Shown here piece by piece: positions 1-11,067 of a stretch of DNA of 23,494 nt. The position numbers and the translations under genes are program-made. Positions within the stretch are counted from its first letter, which is position 1. Every line of letters starts with the position of its first letter. Source of the stretch: Hydnum rufescens UP504 (taxonomy: Eukaryota; Basidiomycota; Agaricomycetes; Cantharellales; Hydnaceae); the NCBI GenBank assembly GCA_014904985.1, contig MU129021.1, positions 1 through 23,494 on the forward strand, given 5' to 3'. The notes under the pieces are model-generated. The model saw only the letters and a list, made by a program, of their open reading frames with translations, made no database searches and had not been told where the DNA came from.

Positions 1-42
1 CTGGATCCAGTTCTTAATCGTGTGCTCCATGTGGACGTACCA

Positions 43-2418
43 ATGGATGTACTTGTGAAAGGCATCAGGAGAGGATCCAGTGGTACTCTCGGGATTGTAG
101 AAGGGCTCGCCTTCTTTGTTGAAAAGTGTAGCTTGAATCCAGTCTACTTTGGAACCAAGTTACAACGTCTTGTGGAGGCCCTGGAAGTGCGAATTAAGTG
201 AGTAGTTTATTGGAGATTATATCTACACTGTTGCTTATTATCCGGTACTCCAGACTAGAGACCACCAATGCGACGAGTGATAAAATCATGGCTCGGGAAG
301 TCACCCCACCCTCCGGTCCGGGTTTCAGTTTGCAGGATGGATGGTCCCCTGAGTCCCCAGTCGACCACTCCGTCCCCATTCACCAACCATCGCTGGAACC
401 CCCTGACCACCCTAGGGTGAAAGACTCTGGAGGACATCGAGACCATGATTCTGATGAATCGAACCCTGGTTGGCAATCGCCCCCTTCCCAGTCTCAAAAA
501 TCTCAATGCCAAACGGTGTCATTTGATGATTCCCTTGATGATTGCGATGAGGATGATGATCATAGTGATGAAGACGGTGAGGATGGAGATGATACTGCAG
601 ACATACAACGTCGAAGGCGCAAATTCCGGAATGACAAAATCGACGAAGTTGTAGAAATGTTCCGCCAGTTTGAAGAGATGAAAGTTAAACCATGTGCCCA
701 GCGCCTGGGTTGTACCATCACATGCTTGATGAGAATTGGGAAATGGTCGCTGAATATGAGTGAGCGCCAACAGCGCGGGAATCCTTGGAACGCATACCTC
801 AACCTTCTCAAAGGTTCATGATCTTGATGTCACAATTTCCCTTCGTTTCTCATTCTGATCTCTGGAACATAGAGAAAGATGAGTTTGTGTCAAAGTCAGA
901 AGCGCGCAACTCATATGCAAAACTCAAAAAACATATGGGCAGCAGTGATACTGAAGCCTGGGCAGCAGAGACGGAGCGTTTGACGTCTGAACTTCATGGG
1001 AGGAAGACTGCGGTAGGAAAGAAGAAAGGAGAATCAGGAGGGGATGTGGCAAAGCTCATGGAACAGACACAGCACCGGTGGAATGCGGATGGCAAAACTT
1101 TGCTGAACACCAGCATCCATACCTTCTACATGATGGTCTCCTGATATGGCGTCTTCGATCAGCTGCTCATAGTCGGAATACCTCCTCTATGAACTCACCC
1201 CAAATGGAATCGTGGTACAAGTCTCACTTTGACCCCACCCAGCACATTGGTGACGTCTACAAATACATTCTTGCTCAGCAACTATGGTCGAAGGAGGTTG
1301 AGGCTTTGGAAGAAGGAGAGTCACACCGGCGGTGTATAATGGAAACACAAGACATGCACCATACGAAAGCTGCTTGTGCACAGAGAATGCGCAAGCTCCT
1401 GGGCCCCTATATGCCGGCGAAGGTCAAAGTAACGAAGTGGATGGAGATACCAAAGTTGTTGAGGCTTAATCGACTTCGGTTGGAGGGGCTTCCTACTGTG
1501 GATGAATTCCCACTCTTAGGGAGTTGGATAGCTGATAAGTACCGAATGTCCCACTGGAACAAGATGTACGAGGCCTTTACTCATCCTGAAGATCATCGGA
1601 TCCGCCTAGAAGAACTCCCAGAGTCTCCTCTCAACTCTGATGAGTCCATGTTGCCAGTCATGATCGATCACCGTGGGCGAGTCCAGCATACCATCGGGAG
1701 TGTAGATCGTGCTAGAGCTTCGAACGACTGGTCTGGGGGTGCCACGCTGGGGGGAGAAGGAATCAACAGTCCAGTTCTGGATGAAGTCCGGGAGGAGAAT
1801 GTGGAGAGCACAATGGGGAAATGGAAGTATAGTGAATTGGGTAGAAGTCGGGACTCTACAGGAATTGGGCCTGGTCATGCGGCTGAGGATGCTGGGGAGC
1901 GTGACAGTGACGTAGAGGAGGATGAGAGGCCAGTGAGAAGGAGAAGGAAGTTATGACTCCCAAGAAGATCGACATCTACAATTCCAGATGAACTTGACAA
2001 GTCGCCAACTCCTCTTTCTCCCAACTCGCTCATCCGTGCTCAGGCTAACCAGAGCCCTCCACCTTTTCTCGCGACAACTTCTGCATCAAGCCATGTGGGA
2101 GCCACAGTACCTTTGGTCAACAGCCGGGTCGCGCAACTACGTAGGATGCCAACATATTCGACGAACTCAGGGGCCTCGACACCCTTGGATAATTTCCCTA
2201 TGTCTACGTCTCCACCTATACAAGTTCTTAGGGATAGCTCAGCATCATCATCTTCCACTCCCAACTCTGGTCCTGACATGATGAGCACTCACCCGAATGG
2301 ACCCTTGCAGGCCTCATTTTCACTGCCCAGTGTGCAGGTTCATCTCAGTGCTGCAGACTTTGACACACTTCAAATGAGCTTTGCTACTTGGGCAGGAAAT
2401 GGTGCTGGGCTCTTGTAG
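43..2418 (+). CDS. Hypothetical multi-exon protein, acidic and basic low-complexity regions; possibly 5'-partial
   Basis: I do not recognise this family. My model is exons 43-198, 261-812, 875-1135, 1222-1932 and 2002-2418, all phase 0, giving about 698 aa. Reading is open from base 1, so the true start may lie upstream; 43 is the first ATG in frame. Introns 199-260 (GTGAGT donor) and 813-874 restore one continuous protein and are the best supported. Introns 1136-1221 and 1933-2001 are weaker. The last removes an in-frame TGA at 1954-1956; without it the frame from about 1078 to 2418 is open except for that stop. The protein has an N-terminal segment, a Ser/Pro/Asp region, a strongly acidic stretch (about bases 525-600), a basic RRRRK patch, a WNAYLNLLK motif at the exon 2 end, a Lys-rich charged region, a second RRRRK cluster near 1940 and a Ser/Pro-rich tail. 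The basic clusters suggest a nuclear protein, which is inference. It could be a decayed copy. Confidence 0.55.
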
Positions 2419-3401
2419 ATACGAGACTACTCATGTCCATATCATTCCATTCCTATCATAATACATTGCTCTTGTCATCGTTAATAGTGTTCTAAGTTTT
2501 CACCATGAATGTTAGGTTTCTAGTGGGGCACTTCAAAACTGCATATCTTGAGAATTTAACGTGGAAATTCAATCTTCTCTATGAAGAAATATTGGCACAC
2601 AGAAACCATTTCATCCCAAGCATGTACAAGGCATTGAGCACTGCCTTGACAGTCTGATGAAGTTGGGGAATGCTATTGAAGGGGAGAAGCACCAAAAAAC
2701 AATCAAAAAAACTTGGTCTGATTCTCCCCCTGACACATTCTACATGTAATTATCCCTCTGGCATCTCATTTTAATCAGCTACCTAAATACTTGTCACATT
2801 CACCTTACATACTGTTTGTGATGTTGTGCGACACTGGACCTTGATTCATTTCTGTCTCTGGCTATTGCCGATAATCACATTCGGTTTTTTTGCGGGTCTT
2901 ATTAGGCCAATCAGCTCTGGGGCTTGGGATTTGTGATTCTAGGATCGAGAACATCATCTAGAATATTTTGTGTGTAGAAATTGCCTTGCACACACACACT
3001 GCAGGCAAGCAGGCCTGTTTTTGCCTTGATTCTAAGGCATATTCTGGGCTCAATTCCATGCCAAATCTAGGCAAACTCTCATAGCCTAAAACCCTCTAAT
3101 ATGGATCACAGATAGGCCCAGTACAAGTGGGTGATGGCAACCCAAGAAATACCAGACATGCTGCAAAGACAAAGGGTGCGAAAGGGAGACCATGCCGGAA
3201 AACGGCGGCAGAATGGAGGGTGAGTGTACAAAGCACAAGCGCCGGGAGTGAGGAAGAACGCAACAACGAATAGCAAGAGTAAGAAACAAGGGAAGCCAGC
3301 TGCCTTCAGAAGGCACCTGAAATATGAGTAGCGGTGAGGTCGAGCACGGTGCCGAGCCACAGTCTCAACAATGACTACTTACAGAGCTTACGAAAGGAAT
3401 C
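2419..3401. other. Intergenic stretch without a supportable gene
   Basis: This roughly 1-kb stretch separates the plus-strand gene ending at 2418 from the minus-strand gene ending at 3402, so it should hold both 3' ends. It is AT-richer than its neighbours. A short open stretch at about 2608-2745 (plus, ending FYM and a stop) has a plausible protein composition, LDSLMKLGNAIEGEKH in part, but no start, splice partner or recognisable family. A TTGCC...GGCAA inverted pair with CACACACAC between its arms lies near 2980-3010. Open frames at about 3086-3360 on the minus strand lack an ATG and look incidental. Confidence 0.5.
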
Positions 3402-4038
3402 CTACGAGCGACGAGGGTAGTACTCCGAGTGCGTATGTGGATTTGAAGGCCCTGGGGTATGCTGGGGCGTGTGATAGCTTCCAGTCATAGGAGGATATCC
3501 ATACGGCGGTGGAGCGGGATCTGCCCGAGACTGAGGGTACCGACGATCTTGCGGTAGATGAGTATTGTGGAGAGCGTACTGATTATCGGGGCCCGTACGG
3601 GGCTCATACAGGCCGGGGCCCTGATTTCTGGGTGGGGGAGCCTGAGCGGGCTGAGGTGGAGGCGGAGCCACATTGGGCTGAGGGACTGGCGGAGGGACAC
3701 CCTGTGGATCCAAGCGCTGGACTTGCGTCTCTTCCACAACTATTTTTCTTCCGTCTGCGCTCTGTAACTCGCACGTATAGACTACGTCCTAGGAGTCAAC
3801 ACAAGTTGAATTAATCACAGACCGAGGACTGGACACGACTGCAGGACTCACGTTTCCTAAGAGACGCATCAACAAAACATAGCCGAACAGCCATCCATCT
3901 CCTTCAGCTCTGACTCGGACTCGGACTCGGTCACCGACCTAGAGTAACATGTGAAGGTGTTAGGTGCGTGCCGAACCTAACGTTGGGTTCGCTCGGAAAG
4001 CTGGGAGGGTGGAGGGTACCCACTGCCGGCGCGGCCAT
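3402..4038 (-). CDS. Small three-exon protein: beta-rich N-terminus, proline-rich tail
   Basis: I do not recognise this family. The model on the minus strand is exon 1 4038-3982, intron 3981-3939, exon 2 3938-3852, intron 3851-3789 (GTGAGT donor) and exon 3 3788-3402 with a TAG stop, giving 176 aa. All junctions are phase 0. Intron 1 is only 43 bases but has a CTAAC branch site and a CTCTAG acceptor. Exons 2 and 3 join to GDRVRVRVRAEGDGWLFGYV, then YTCELQSADGRKIVVEETQV, which looks like alternating strands of a small barrel (SH3- or Tudor-like, inferred from pattern only). From about residue 75 the protein is Pro/Gln/Tyr-rich with PPPP runs and no predicted fold. The start MAAPAV has a good context (ATGGCC). 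No signal peptide or membrane segment is visible. An upstream non-coding exon is possible. Confidence 0.6.
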
Positions 4039-5888
4039 ATGTCTGCGATTGTAAGGTTGAAGACTGCGGAGAATGTTGGGGAGGGAGGGAAAGAGGGAGG
4101 GATCGGCGAACAGGAACACGGTTCATGCGGGTAATTATAGTGCAGGGAATACCCATAGCTGTCCGCCCCGATGAATATGAAACTGTCGAAGATCTGCACC
4201 GACCCAAGCACGTAGCGGTTAATATGGAGAAACGAGGTGGGGTCCATTCTCCGGCGTGAGAGAAGCAGCCAGTCCGCACAAGCAGGGCCCAATGTGATGC
4301 GCTCAAAGCCAATATACCTAAAATCAACTAGGATACGGCAGAGGCGCATAGCGCCAGTGTATCAAAACCCTTAGCTTCGGAATCAGATAAAGGATAATTA
4401 AATGAAAACAAAGAGAAATGTGTCGGGGTGTTGCATTGCAGGGAACATGTGGCATCATTAACGCGGATGATAGAAGCATGACCATAGAAAAAGCACCGAA
4501 TTCGAGCCCTGGGACTTTATCAGAGTTCGATGGGCGAACACAGGATACGTGCCAGCACCGCCTGGCCACACACGACACTACCTGTTATGTCCATTGGTGG
4601 CTTCGCAACGGGGAATGTTCGGATAGACAACTCTAGAATCTTCGCCGATCATGATTTGCCAATAGCACACTTGCTGAGTAGGCTGGGTAAGAGAGAGCCA
4701 CGACAACACGCTGAGTTGATGCCACAAGCACCCAGCGGTTTTGAAATGGGCAAGAATAAATCCTTAGCGAAGATATCGAGGCCAGGCAAATCAAAAAAGA
4801 TACGTGAGATTGATCGAATCGGGTAGAGTCGTGTACAATGCGTGTTGGTCGTACAGACCCAGATGTCAACTCCCGTTTCAACGGAATCGGGTGAGCGAGC
4901 AACGACCCCATAAATGGAACGTGGTGCGTAAGCGCTTCTGGCGGATCCCAGCATCCGACGATTATGACGGTTATTGCGATCTCTCGTAAAAACGTGGAGT
5001 GGATAAGTGCAATGATCAAAATTGAAGGTGATGGAACGTGGACCCCAGAGTGCGATGGCTTTCCGATGTAAGCGCTTATCTAGTAAACGCACCAGGCAGC
5101 CCTGATGCCGTGAGTGGCCCTCTAGCCCATGTTATATGTGATTATCACGCAAAGAGCCGACGAATTGGACGTACAGAACAGAGCCCAGATACGTGGAGGG
5201 CAACATCGAAATATATAATCACAACCCTCGGAATCCGACGAAACAGGGTCCCCATGTGCCCAGTCATGCGTTCCAACCCAGAATGTCGATCACCGAAAGA
5301 GGAATAATTTACTCGGAGCGCCGGAAGAGACCCTGACCCACACAAAGGCATAGATATTAAGTAATTAGAAATACCAGCGCCAAACGAGATTGTCGACAAT
5401 GCAGGCTTGGAGTGTGAAACCTGCTTCTCGATCGGTGGCCGGTACCCTCTTTCGAAACAAAGGCTGGGAAAATTCATGGTACCCAACGAGGCAGGGTCGA
5501 GTGCACATGGCGGTGGAGCAGTGGGTCCATCGTTCTCGTACCGGCCCTGTGATTTTACACCCGCATGATCCGACGCAGGAAGTATCGAACGCTTCGCTTA
5601 GAGAGCCCTTACCCCAGGCCCAGACAAGAGATTCAGACTAACGCGACGAATCTGTGGAACGCAAAACACGTATCAACATGATGACAATCAGGTGAAGAGA
5701 TTAAGTCGCCGGCGTGTGCCGGTGTAATGAACCTCCAATTTAGATCCTCCCTCCTCGTTATAACCGCGAAAGGAATGCCGTGATGGTGATGGGTTGAGAG
5801 ACCCTTCTCGCGGCGCACGGAGCTACCAATCAAAAGCTAAATACCAGATGGCGATTGTATCCGGCGGATGTGTTGTTCCGTAGCTCTT

Positions 5889-6092
5889 TCACCTGCCGGC
5901 AGAATTTGCAAAGGGTGTTGGTATCTGCACTAAGCGCTTGATTCAAGGGCGCAAATGTATCCACTAAAGCTCCAAATTTCGTAAGTCGATCCATGGTTGG
6001 GTAAATCGAACGCCGTACCTCCGCCTGCAAACCGGATTTCGAGGCGATGTCCTTCATTTCAATCTGAAAAGGGTGTGGGAAGCCCGGGCAAT
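5889..6092 (-). other. Possible minus-strand exon, unassigned
   Basis: Read on the minus strand, a CTAAC branch-like site at about 6121 is followed by a pyrimidine-rich run and an ACAG acceptor just before 6092, then an open frame containing TMDRLTKFGALVDTF and ending near CRQ before a GTGAAA donor-like site. A second acceptor, TTTTCAG, lies about 25 bases further in. A short open stretch with LKDLESALHTLDL at about 6211-6255, after a CCTTCCCAG acceptor, could be a preceding exon, but I cannot find a donor that joins the two in frame. No family is recognised; it may be chance. Confidence 0.2.
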
Positions 6093-7799
6093 CTGTAAGA
6101 CAAATAGAAACTCCGCAGCCAGTTAGCGTCTCCTTGACCCGTTGACCATTATAATCGCAGGCGGAGGTTGCATCCGAGATTCAATAGAACATAAGCAGTA
6201 CTCATAAATCTAACGTATGCAGAGCTGATTCCAAATCCTTCAGCTTTTCCTGGGAAGGGACAGGGACCAGGCCCCTAAGCTTTATGAGGCACGAAGTATG
6301 ATGCTGTGATCTATCTAGAGCCATCAGAAGGGAGAGAAGCAGATCCACGGAACATACGCAAAAGCAAATGGCTGTTGTTAACACGTGCCTAAAACAGGCA
6401 CTTCTTACCGACATGCGAGTTCCAAAACACCTGTGCGGGACCACGTCAAGAGACGCGAGGATGACTAATTATTAGCGGATCGGGAGTCAGACGAGGAGGT
6501 ACCCAGGAGTTTTCGCCATTCGGCACAATCTAATCGGACAGCGATGCACTATCATTACTGCGTAGAATCGAATCTGGATAGACACATGCAGTGCATGCTC
6601 GCACACCTATCGGAAAATAACTAGCACTCCTTCCCCCTTGAGTGTAGCCCACCTACGTGATCACGGCCGAACCCGGCTCGCGTTCCAAACGCATTTCTCG
6701 TGCTCGCTGGGGTTCCTCAAGGCTGGAATAGATCCGCTTGTAGAAAGACACTGCACAACGAGGCAAGGAAACATCCTGCACGAAGGCCTCGCTCGAGCGG
6801 TTGCCATCCCAGGGGTTTGCGGAGTCTCAATCCGCGATAGGAGTCCAGCGCCCAGGGCCCACTAGCCTCATGTTCAACCATTCATCACTCTTACATTCGA
6901 TCCCTCTAATTACTGGGTAGCATACTTTTAATACCAATCAACGCTCGTGCCACAGTACAGCTGATAAAATATGTATAGGCAACTTTCGAAATTTTCTCGT
7001 TCGGACAGTTCCGCCAGTACTACTGCGGCGTTGCCACAGCCTGGACCCGGCCCTGGGGGACAAATCTAAGACAGGGGTGATTGGGTTCCTTCATTGGAAA
7101 ATGCTTGTAGTACAGCCTATTTATGCATCCACACTCTCGTAGACAAGTATGATGGGCATCCCAATGACCAACCACGTCCTATTTCTTCTCATTGCATCGC
7201 AGTAGACAGCCAGAACATTGGGACCCCAGATGTGAAGGCTGTGGCACGTCAAAGCCGCAATAGAGTTGGACCGGAACTACTGAGAAAATTGCGAAAGTGA
7301 CCCACACACACATATTTTATCAGCTGTAAAGTAACGGCAGGTCCGGGCGCTAAAAGGCCTCGGGATATGCCGATCCGCGAGAACCCCCCGTAATTTTTGC
7401 TTGGATCATGATCTCACCCGAAGCTTGCAAGGGCACTGCGATAGCGCACTTACTAAAGTAAATGGCGCGACCCCCTCGGATTTACAAGCGATTTATCAGG
7501 CGGCTGCGAGGAAAACAAGACAATCCTGGCACAGGTCTCCACATCCATACAGTATTCCCGGCAGTCTCCGACGATCGTACGGGATTCACAATCTTGCACC
7601 TATTTTCATTGCTACATCCCCACGATTTTCCTACCAAACGTGAGAATGATGGCCATGATATAGAGCGGATCGACCACGGGTTCAAGCTGGATAGCCCATC
7701 ATAACAAATCCTGGACCTGTGCCAGGCTCGGTACTAGATCTGTGCATGGGAAACTGTGAGTGCGATGTAATTTTGATCTGATATCCTTCGCCCAAACCT

Positions 7800-7806
7800 T
7801 ATAAGT
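7800..7806 (+). promoter_or_regulatory. Candidate TATA element of the multicopper oxidase gene
   Basis: A TTATAAG sequence lies about 50 bases before the proposed ATG at 7858 and is followed by a CT/GT-rich leader, a common fungal core-promoter arrangement. This is inference from position and motif. Confidence 0.35.
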
Positions 7807-7857
7807 GGGGGAAACTAAAAGCACTCTCCCTCTGTGTGTGTCCGCTGACTCTTCGTC

Positions 7858-10695
7858 ATGAATTTTAGAAATTGGCACCTTGTCGTGCTTGCCCTCTCCT
7901 TTGCTGTGGGATCGGGGGCCAGTCCATTTGCTGCCATCGCCCCCAGGCACTCTCCGCAAGATCAGTGTCCTCCCCCTTCCCCGGGTAATTACAATCTGGA
8001 ACGGGTCACCCACAATACTGGTCCGTACACCTCATAGGATATGGAGCAAATATAGCGAAGGGCTAACACAGGCCTCATCAGGGGAGCTTAATGACAACTT
8101 TGTGGTGACGGACAAGCCCACGACCCGGGTATATAATTGGAGGGTGAGCTATGCAATTGGTGGTAAGCTTGCTTCGCGTTTTATTGGGGGCAAAAATTAA
8201 ATCGTGTCTACCAGCCCCCGATGGCTACCTTCGTCAAATGATCGTGGTTAACAATCAATATCCTGGGCCACTTATCGAAGCAAACCAAGGGGACACTATC
8301 ATCATAAACGTCAAGAATGACTTGGACACTGGGACTGGCATCCGTGCGTTTTGCGATTAGATTCCGTCCAGGCCAAAGGCTTACCACCCTTGGTTTTTAG
8401 ACTTCCATGGGATTAGCCAAGTAGGCACTGTCTGGTCAGACGGGTATGTTCTTCTCCACTGGTCAAAGGCCTCTGTTCGACGGCCCCATTTTGCAGAACT
8501 CCGGGGATTACGCAATGCCCGATTCCCTCTGGTGGATCATATACCTATAATGTGCGTGCACCCTGATGGCCCAATCCTTATGCTTGTGCTCATATGTACT
8601 CTTTACTAGTTCACTATCCAGCAGCAGTCTGGGACATTCTTCTGGCATTCCCACCTCGTGAGTTTCATCACTGAGGCATACATACAGGCTGAAACAGAAC
8701 TTATATTTATTAGGGAAATACCCAAGCTGACGGGTTTATGGTGTGTACATCCCGTGTCACCGATCTTATAACCCTAGTTCTGACATTGAGACAGGGGCCA
8801 CTCATTGTACATAGCCCCAACGACGCTTATATTCGCGGAAGAGACTACGACCATGAGAGAGTCCTGTTTATCTCCGACTGGAAGTAATGTCATTTTCGCA
8901 TTTCTTGCTTGGGAGCTGCTTATTAATTTTCGCCCAGGCACCTAACGGCGGCAACTATCGTTAACGCTACTTTTAATTTGCCTTTCAAGCAAGGCATTAC
9001 GTTCGGTGTTCCAGATTCAATCTTATTCGAGGGAGCGGTGAGTGCGGCTCCTGTGACCCAGACATATGGCTAATGATTCTCAAAGGGTGCGTTCAACTGC
9101 TCACAAGCCCCCGCGAATGCGACTTGCCAGCAACAGGCGCCACCGGAGATCCAAGTGCAACCGAACAAAAAATACAGACTCCGTGTTATCAATCCTGGGG
9201 CTGAAGGTTTGTTCCACTCCCACGGCTCCGAGCGCTTGTCGTTGATACCACTCTTAGCATTCTTGACGGTTTCAATCGATAACCACCCATTGAATATCAT
9301 CTCCGCTGATGCAACGGAGGTCACCGGTCCGTCCGGCGTTCATAGTGTGCAAATGTCACTTGGAGAACGAGTGAGATCCGTTAGTTTGAACCAATCAACT
9401 GTCACTCACCCCCGATGATAGTATGACTTCATAATCGATACATCTGAAGGAAGGAATGGCGACGCATTCTGGCTCCGAGCGACCGTGTGTACCAAGAATT
9501 ATTTGGTTCTTCCACCGGGGTTCAATAGCCTTGGTCTTGCTATTCTCCGCTACGTCAGTGACGAGACGGCTCCGAGTCACCAGTTGCCTACGACGAGCGA
9601 TTGGTCTGATCACCCACTTAATGCGACCTCATGTCCCGGCTTTGCATCGGACGCTCTCGTTCCTGTTGTCAGGGCTCAGGTGCCGGAGACTGTCGAGTCT
9701 AGCTGGGTTTTGGTTCGTTTCAGTATTTTTTTCTCCTGGCGTGGTATTAATTCGCCCCCCTTGGCGGTCAGAATTCGATAGGTGGGTTTCCAGTGACCGC
9801 ACAGAACGTGACGATTTTCGACTTTTACTTCAACAATGTGACATGGACAAATGTAATATCTCCTACGTTGTCGATCATTTTTCACCGAAGCAGTATCTGA
9901 CATCTCTCACTTCATACGCAGTTGCCCTACGACCCAATGCTCTTCGCAGTGCACAAGGGGTTATCGCTGAATGAATCTATCATCGCGCATACCGTATTTG
10001 CGGGAAGCGGAGGAGCCGATATTGTCATCAATAACAGAGATGCGACTATTGACCACCCATATCATCTTCGTGGGTGTCGGAGACCTCCCGGTTCTTGACG
10101 ATGCCTTTTGACGATATTTGCTTGTTTCAGATGGGAAGGCATTCGACATTGTTGCGAGAGGCCAAGGGGTATTATCGGCGGACTCCTACGCAGCGCTGCC
10201 CCCAAGCTATTTCAATACATCGAATCCACTCCGACGAGATACAGTTTGTCCTTTCCCCAAGGAGTTCTTGTACTCTATTAACAATTTTCTCCATTTACCT
10301 CAACGTTCCAGTTCGTGGTCCCGCGGGCTTCGTATGCCATCATTCGAATTCCGACTGACGAGCCAGGGGTCTTTGCCCTCCATTGTCACATGGGTGAGCC
10401 TACCCTACCGAAGGAAGGGAACCTTTTACCGTGTTTATTCTAAATGTCTGTATTTCACTGGCAGGCTGGCATCTTGTGCATGGGAAAATGGGCGCCGTTG
10501 TCATTCAACCCCAAGCCATTCAAGATCTTGACATCCCTCAGTCGGCTCTTCATGTGCGTCCCATTAATTCTTGGTCCTTAATGACTATTTGATCATCGCG
10601 CTGTTCTGATAATCCGGCCCAATTTTTCTATGCAGCTCTGTGACTCGTGCAATTTCCCACCTGGGGTGACTGTCGATAGTCCAACACACGGTTAG
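7858..10695 (+). CDS. Secreted laccase-like multicopper oxidase, 18 exons
   Basis: Family role: one-electron oxidation of phenolic or similar substrates coupled to four-electron reduction of O2 to water. My model is 18 exons: 7858-7984, 8082-8162, 8215-8343, 8401-8443, 8497-8551, 8610-8657, 8714-8740, 8795-8883, 8938-9037, 9086-9206, 9258-9370, 9422-9712, 9772-9852, 9922-10069, 10131-10243, 10312-10393, 10465-10553, 10636-10695. It gives 598 aa with no stop or frameshift; all 17 introns are GT-AG. A signal peptide ([14 protein letters not shown]) follows MNFRNWH. Copper motifs are complete: HFHG, FFWHSH, HPYHLHG and [33 protein letters not shown] and GERYDFIID mark the usual three-cupredoxin layout. 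Introns split HFHG and HPYHLHG after the first base of a His codon. Several NxT/NxS sites suggest glycosylation. The position five residues after the last motif His, usually Leu/Met/Phe in laccases, reads Lys followed by Met (HGKM), so the axial residue is unclear. Substrate class (laccase, ascorbate oxidase-like, ferroxidase) cannot be fixed. Confidence 0.88.
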
Positions 10696-11051
10696 GAATA
10701 TAGTTGGGATACTAGAGATTTCCCGAGGTCCATGTATAATACTATGTTTCGGCGATTAGATAGACAAATAGACTCGAAAAAGTCTGTGTGGTCTTTGATG
10801 CGCAAAACTTGGACAAGACACAAAAAAACTAAGGGTGACCCAAGGCGAGTGGGTCCCTCAATAGATGTGTGGTTCCCCGCGACTTGTGGCTGGCACCTCG
10901 GGCAGCCGTATGTGACCCCCCTTCTTAGGTATCTATTCTGGGGTATGATTTGGTACCTAAGTAGGTACCAGACACTATTGGGGCCCAATCCACCATTCTG
11001 GTTTCAACTTGAGTCCTGATTAGGGCCCAATTAGGGCCTAATTGGGGTTCA
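10696..11051. other. Spacer between the oxidase and the retrotransposon
   Basis: No gene is seen. It should contain the oxidase 3' end. It holds a perfect 18-bp palindrome (GGTACCTAAGTAGGTACC read with its complement, about 10952-10970, one central mismatch allowed) and a short GGGCCCAATTAGGGCC-type repetition at about 10980-11045, directly before the LTR. Confidence 0.5.
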
Positions 11052-11067
11052 TGTTGAGATGTGAACC

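Larger units (their letters stand above)
4039..7857. other. About 3.8 kb with no gene I can support
   Basis: No open frame here exceeds about 150 codons, close to what chance gives in this length, and none shows a family motif. CpG is at ordinary frequency, as in the flanking genes and unlike the transposon block to the right. It may hold the promoters of the minus-strand gene at 3402-4038 and of the oxidase at 7858. Because the adjacent oxidase has exons as short as 27 bases, an intron-dense gene could hide here. The best candidate is the minus-strand exon listed at 5889-6092. Confidence 0.5.

Noticed and set aside
450..475. GGTTCGATTC on the minus strand, a pol III B-box match suggesting a tRNA
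   Set aside because: No A box at the right distance and no acceptor-stem pairing; it lies inside the coding exon of the first gene.
3106..3360. Hydrophobic minus-strand frame suggesting a membrane protein
   Set aside because: No ATG start, lies downstream of a gene stop, and no splice signals connect it.
3960..4349. 129-codon minus-strand frame upstream of the small gene, with protein-like composition
   Set aside because: No start context, no splice link to the downstream exons and no family; length is near chance expectation.
9038..9781. Long overlapping open frames in several phases within the oxidase region
   Set aside because: They run through introns or in the wrong phase; the spliced model explains every exon and all copper motifs.
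10063..10075. Apparent loss of a copper ligand (HLR in place of HLH) in the oxidase
   Set aside because: Reading ran into the intron; the donor at 10070 joined to 10131 restores His in HPYHLHG.
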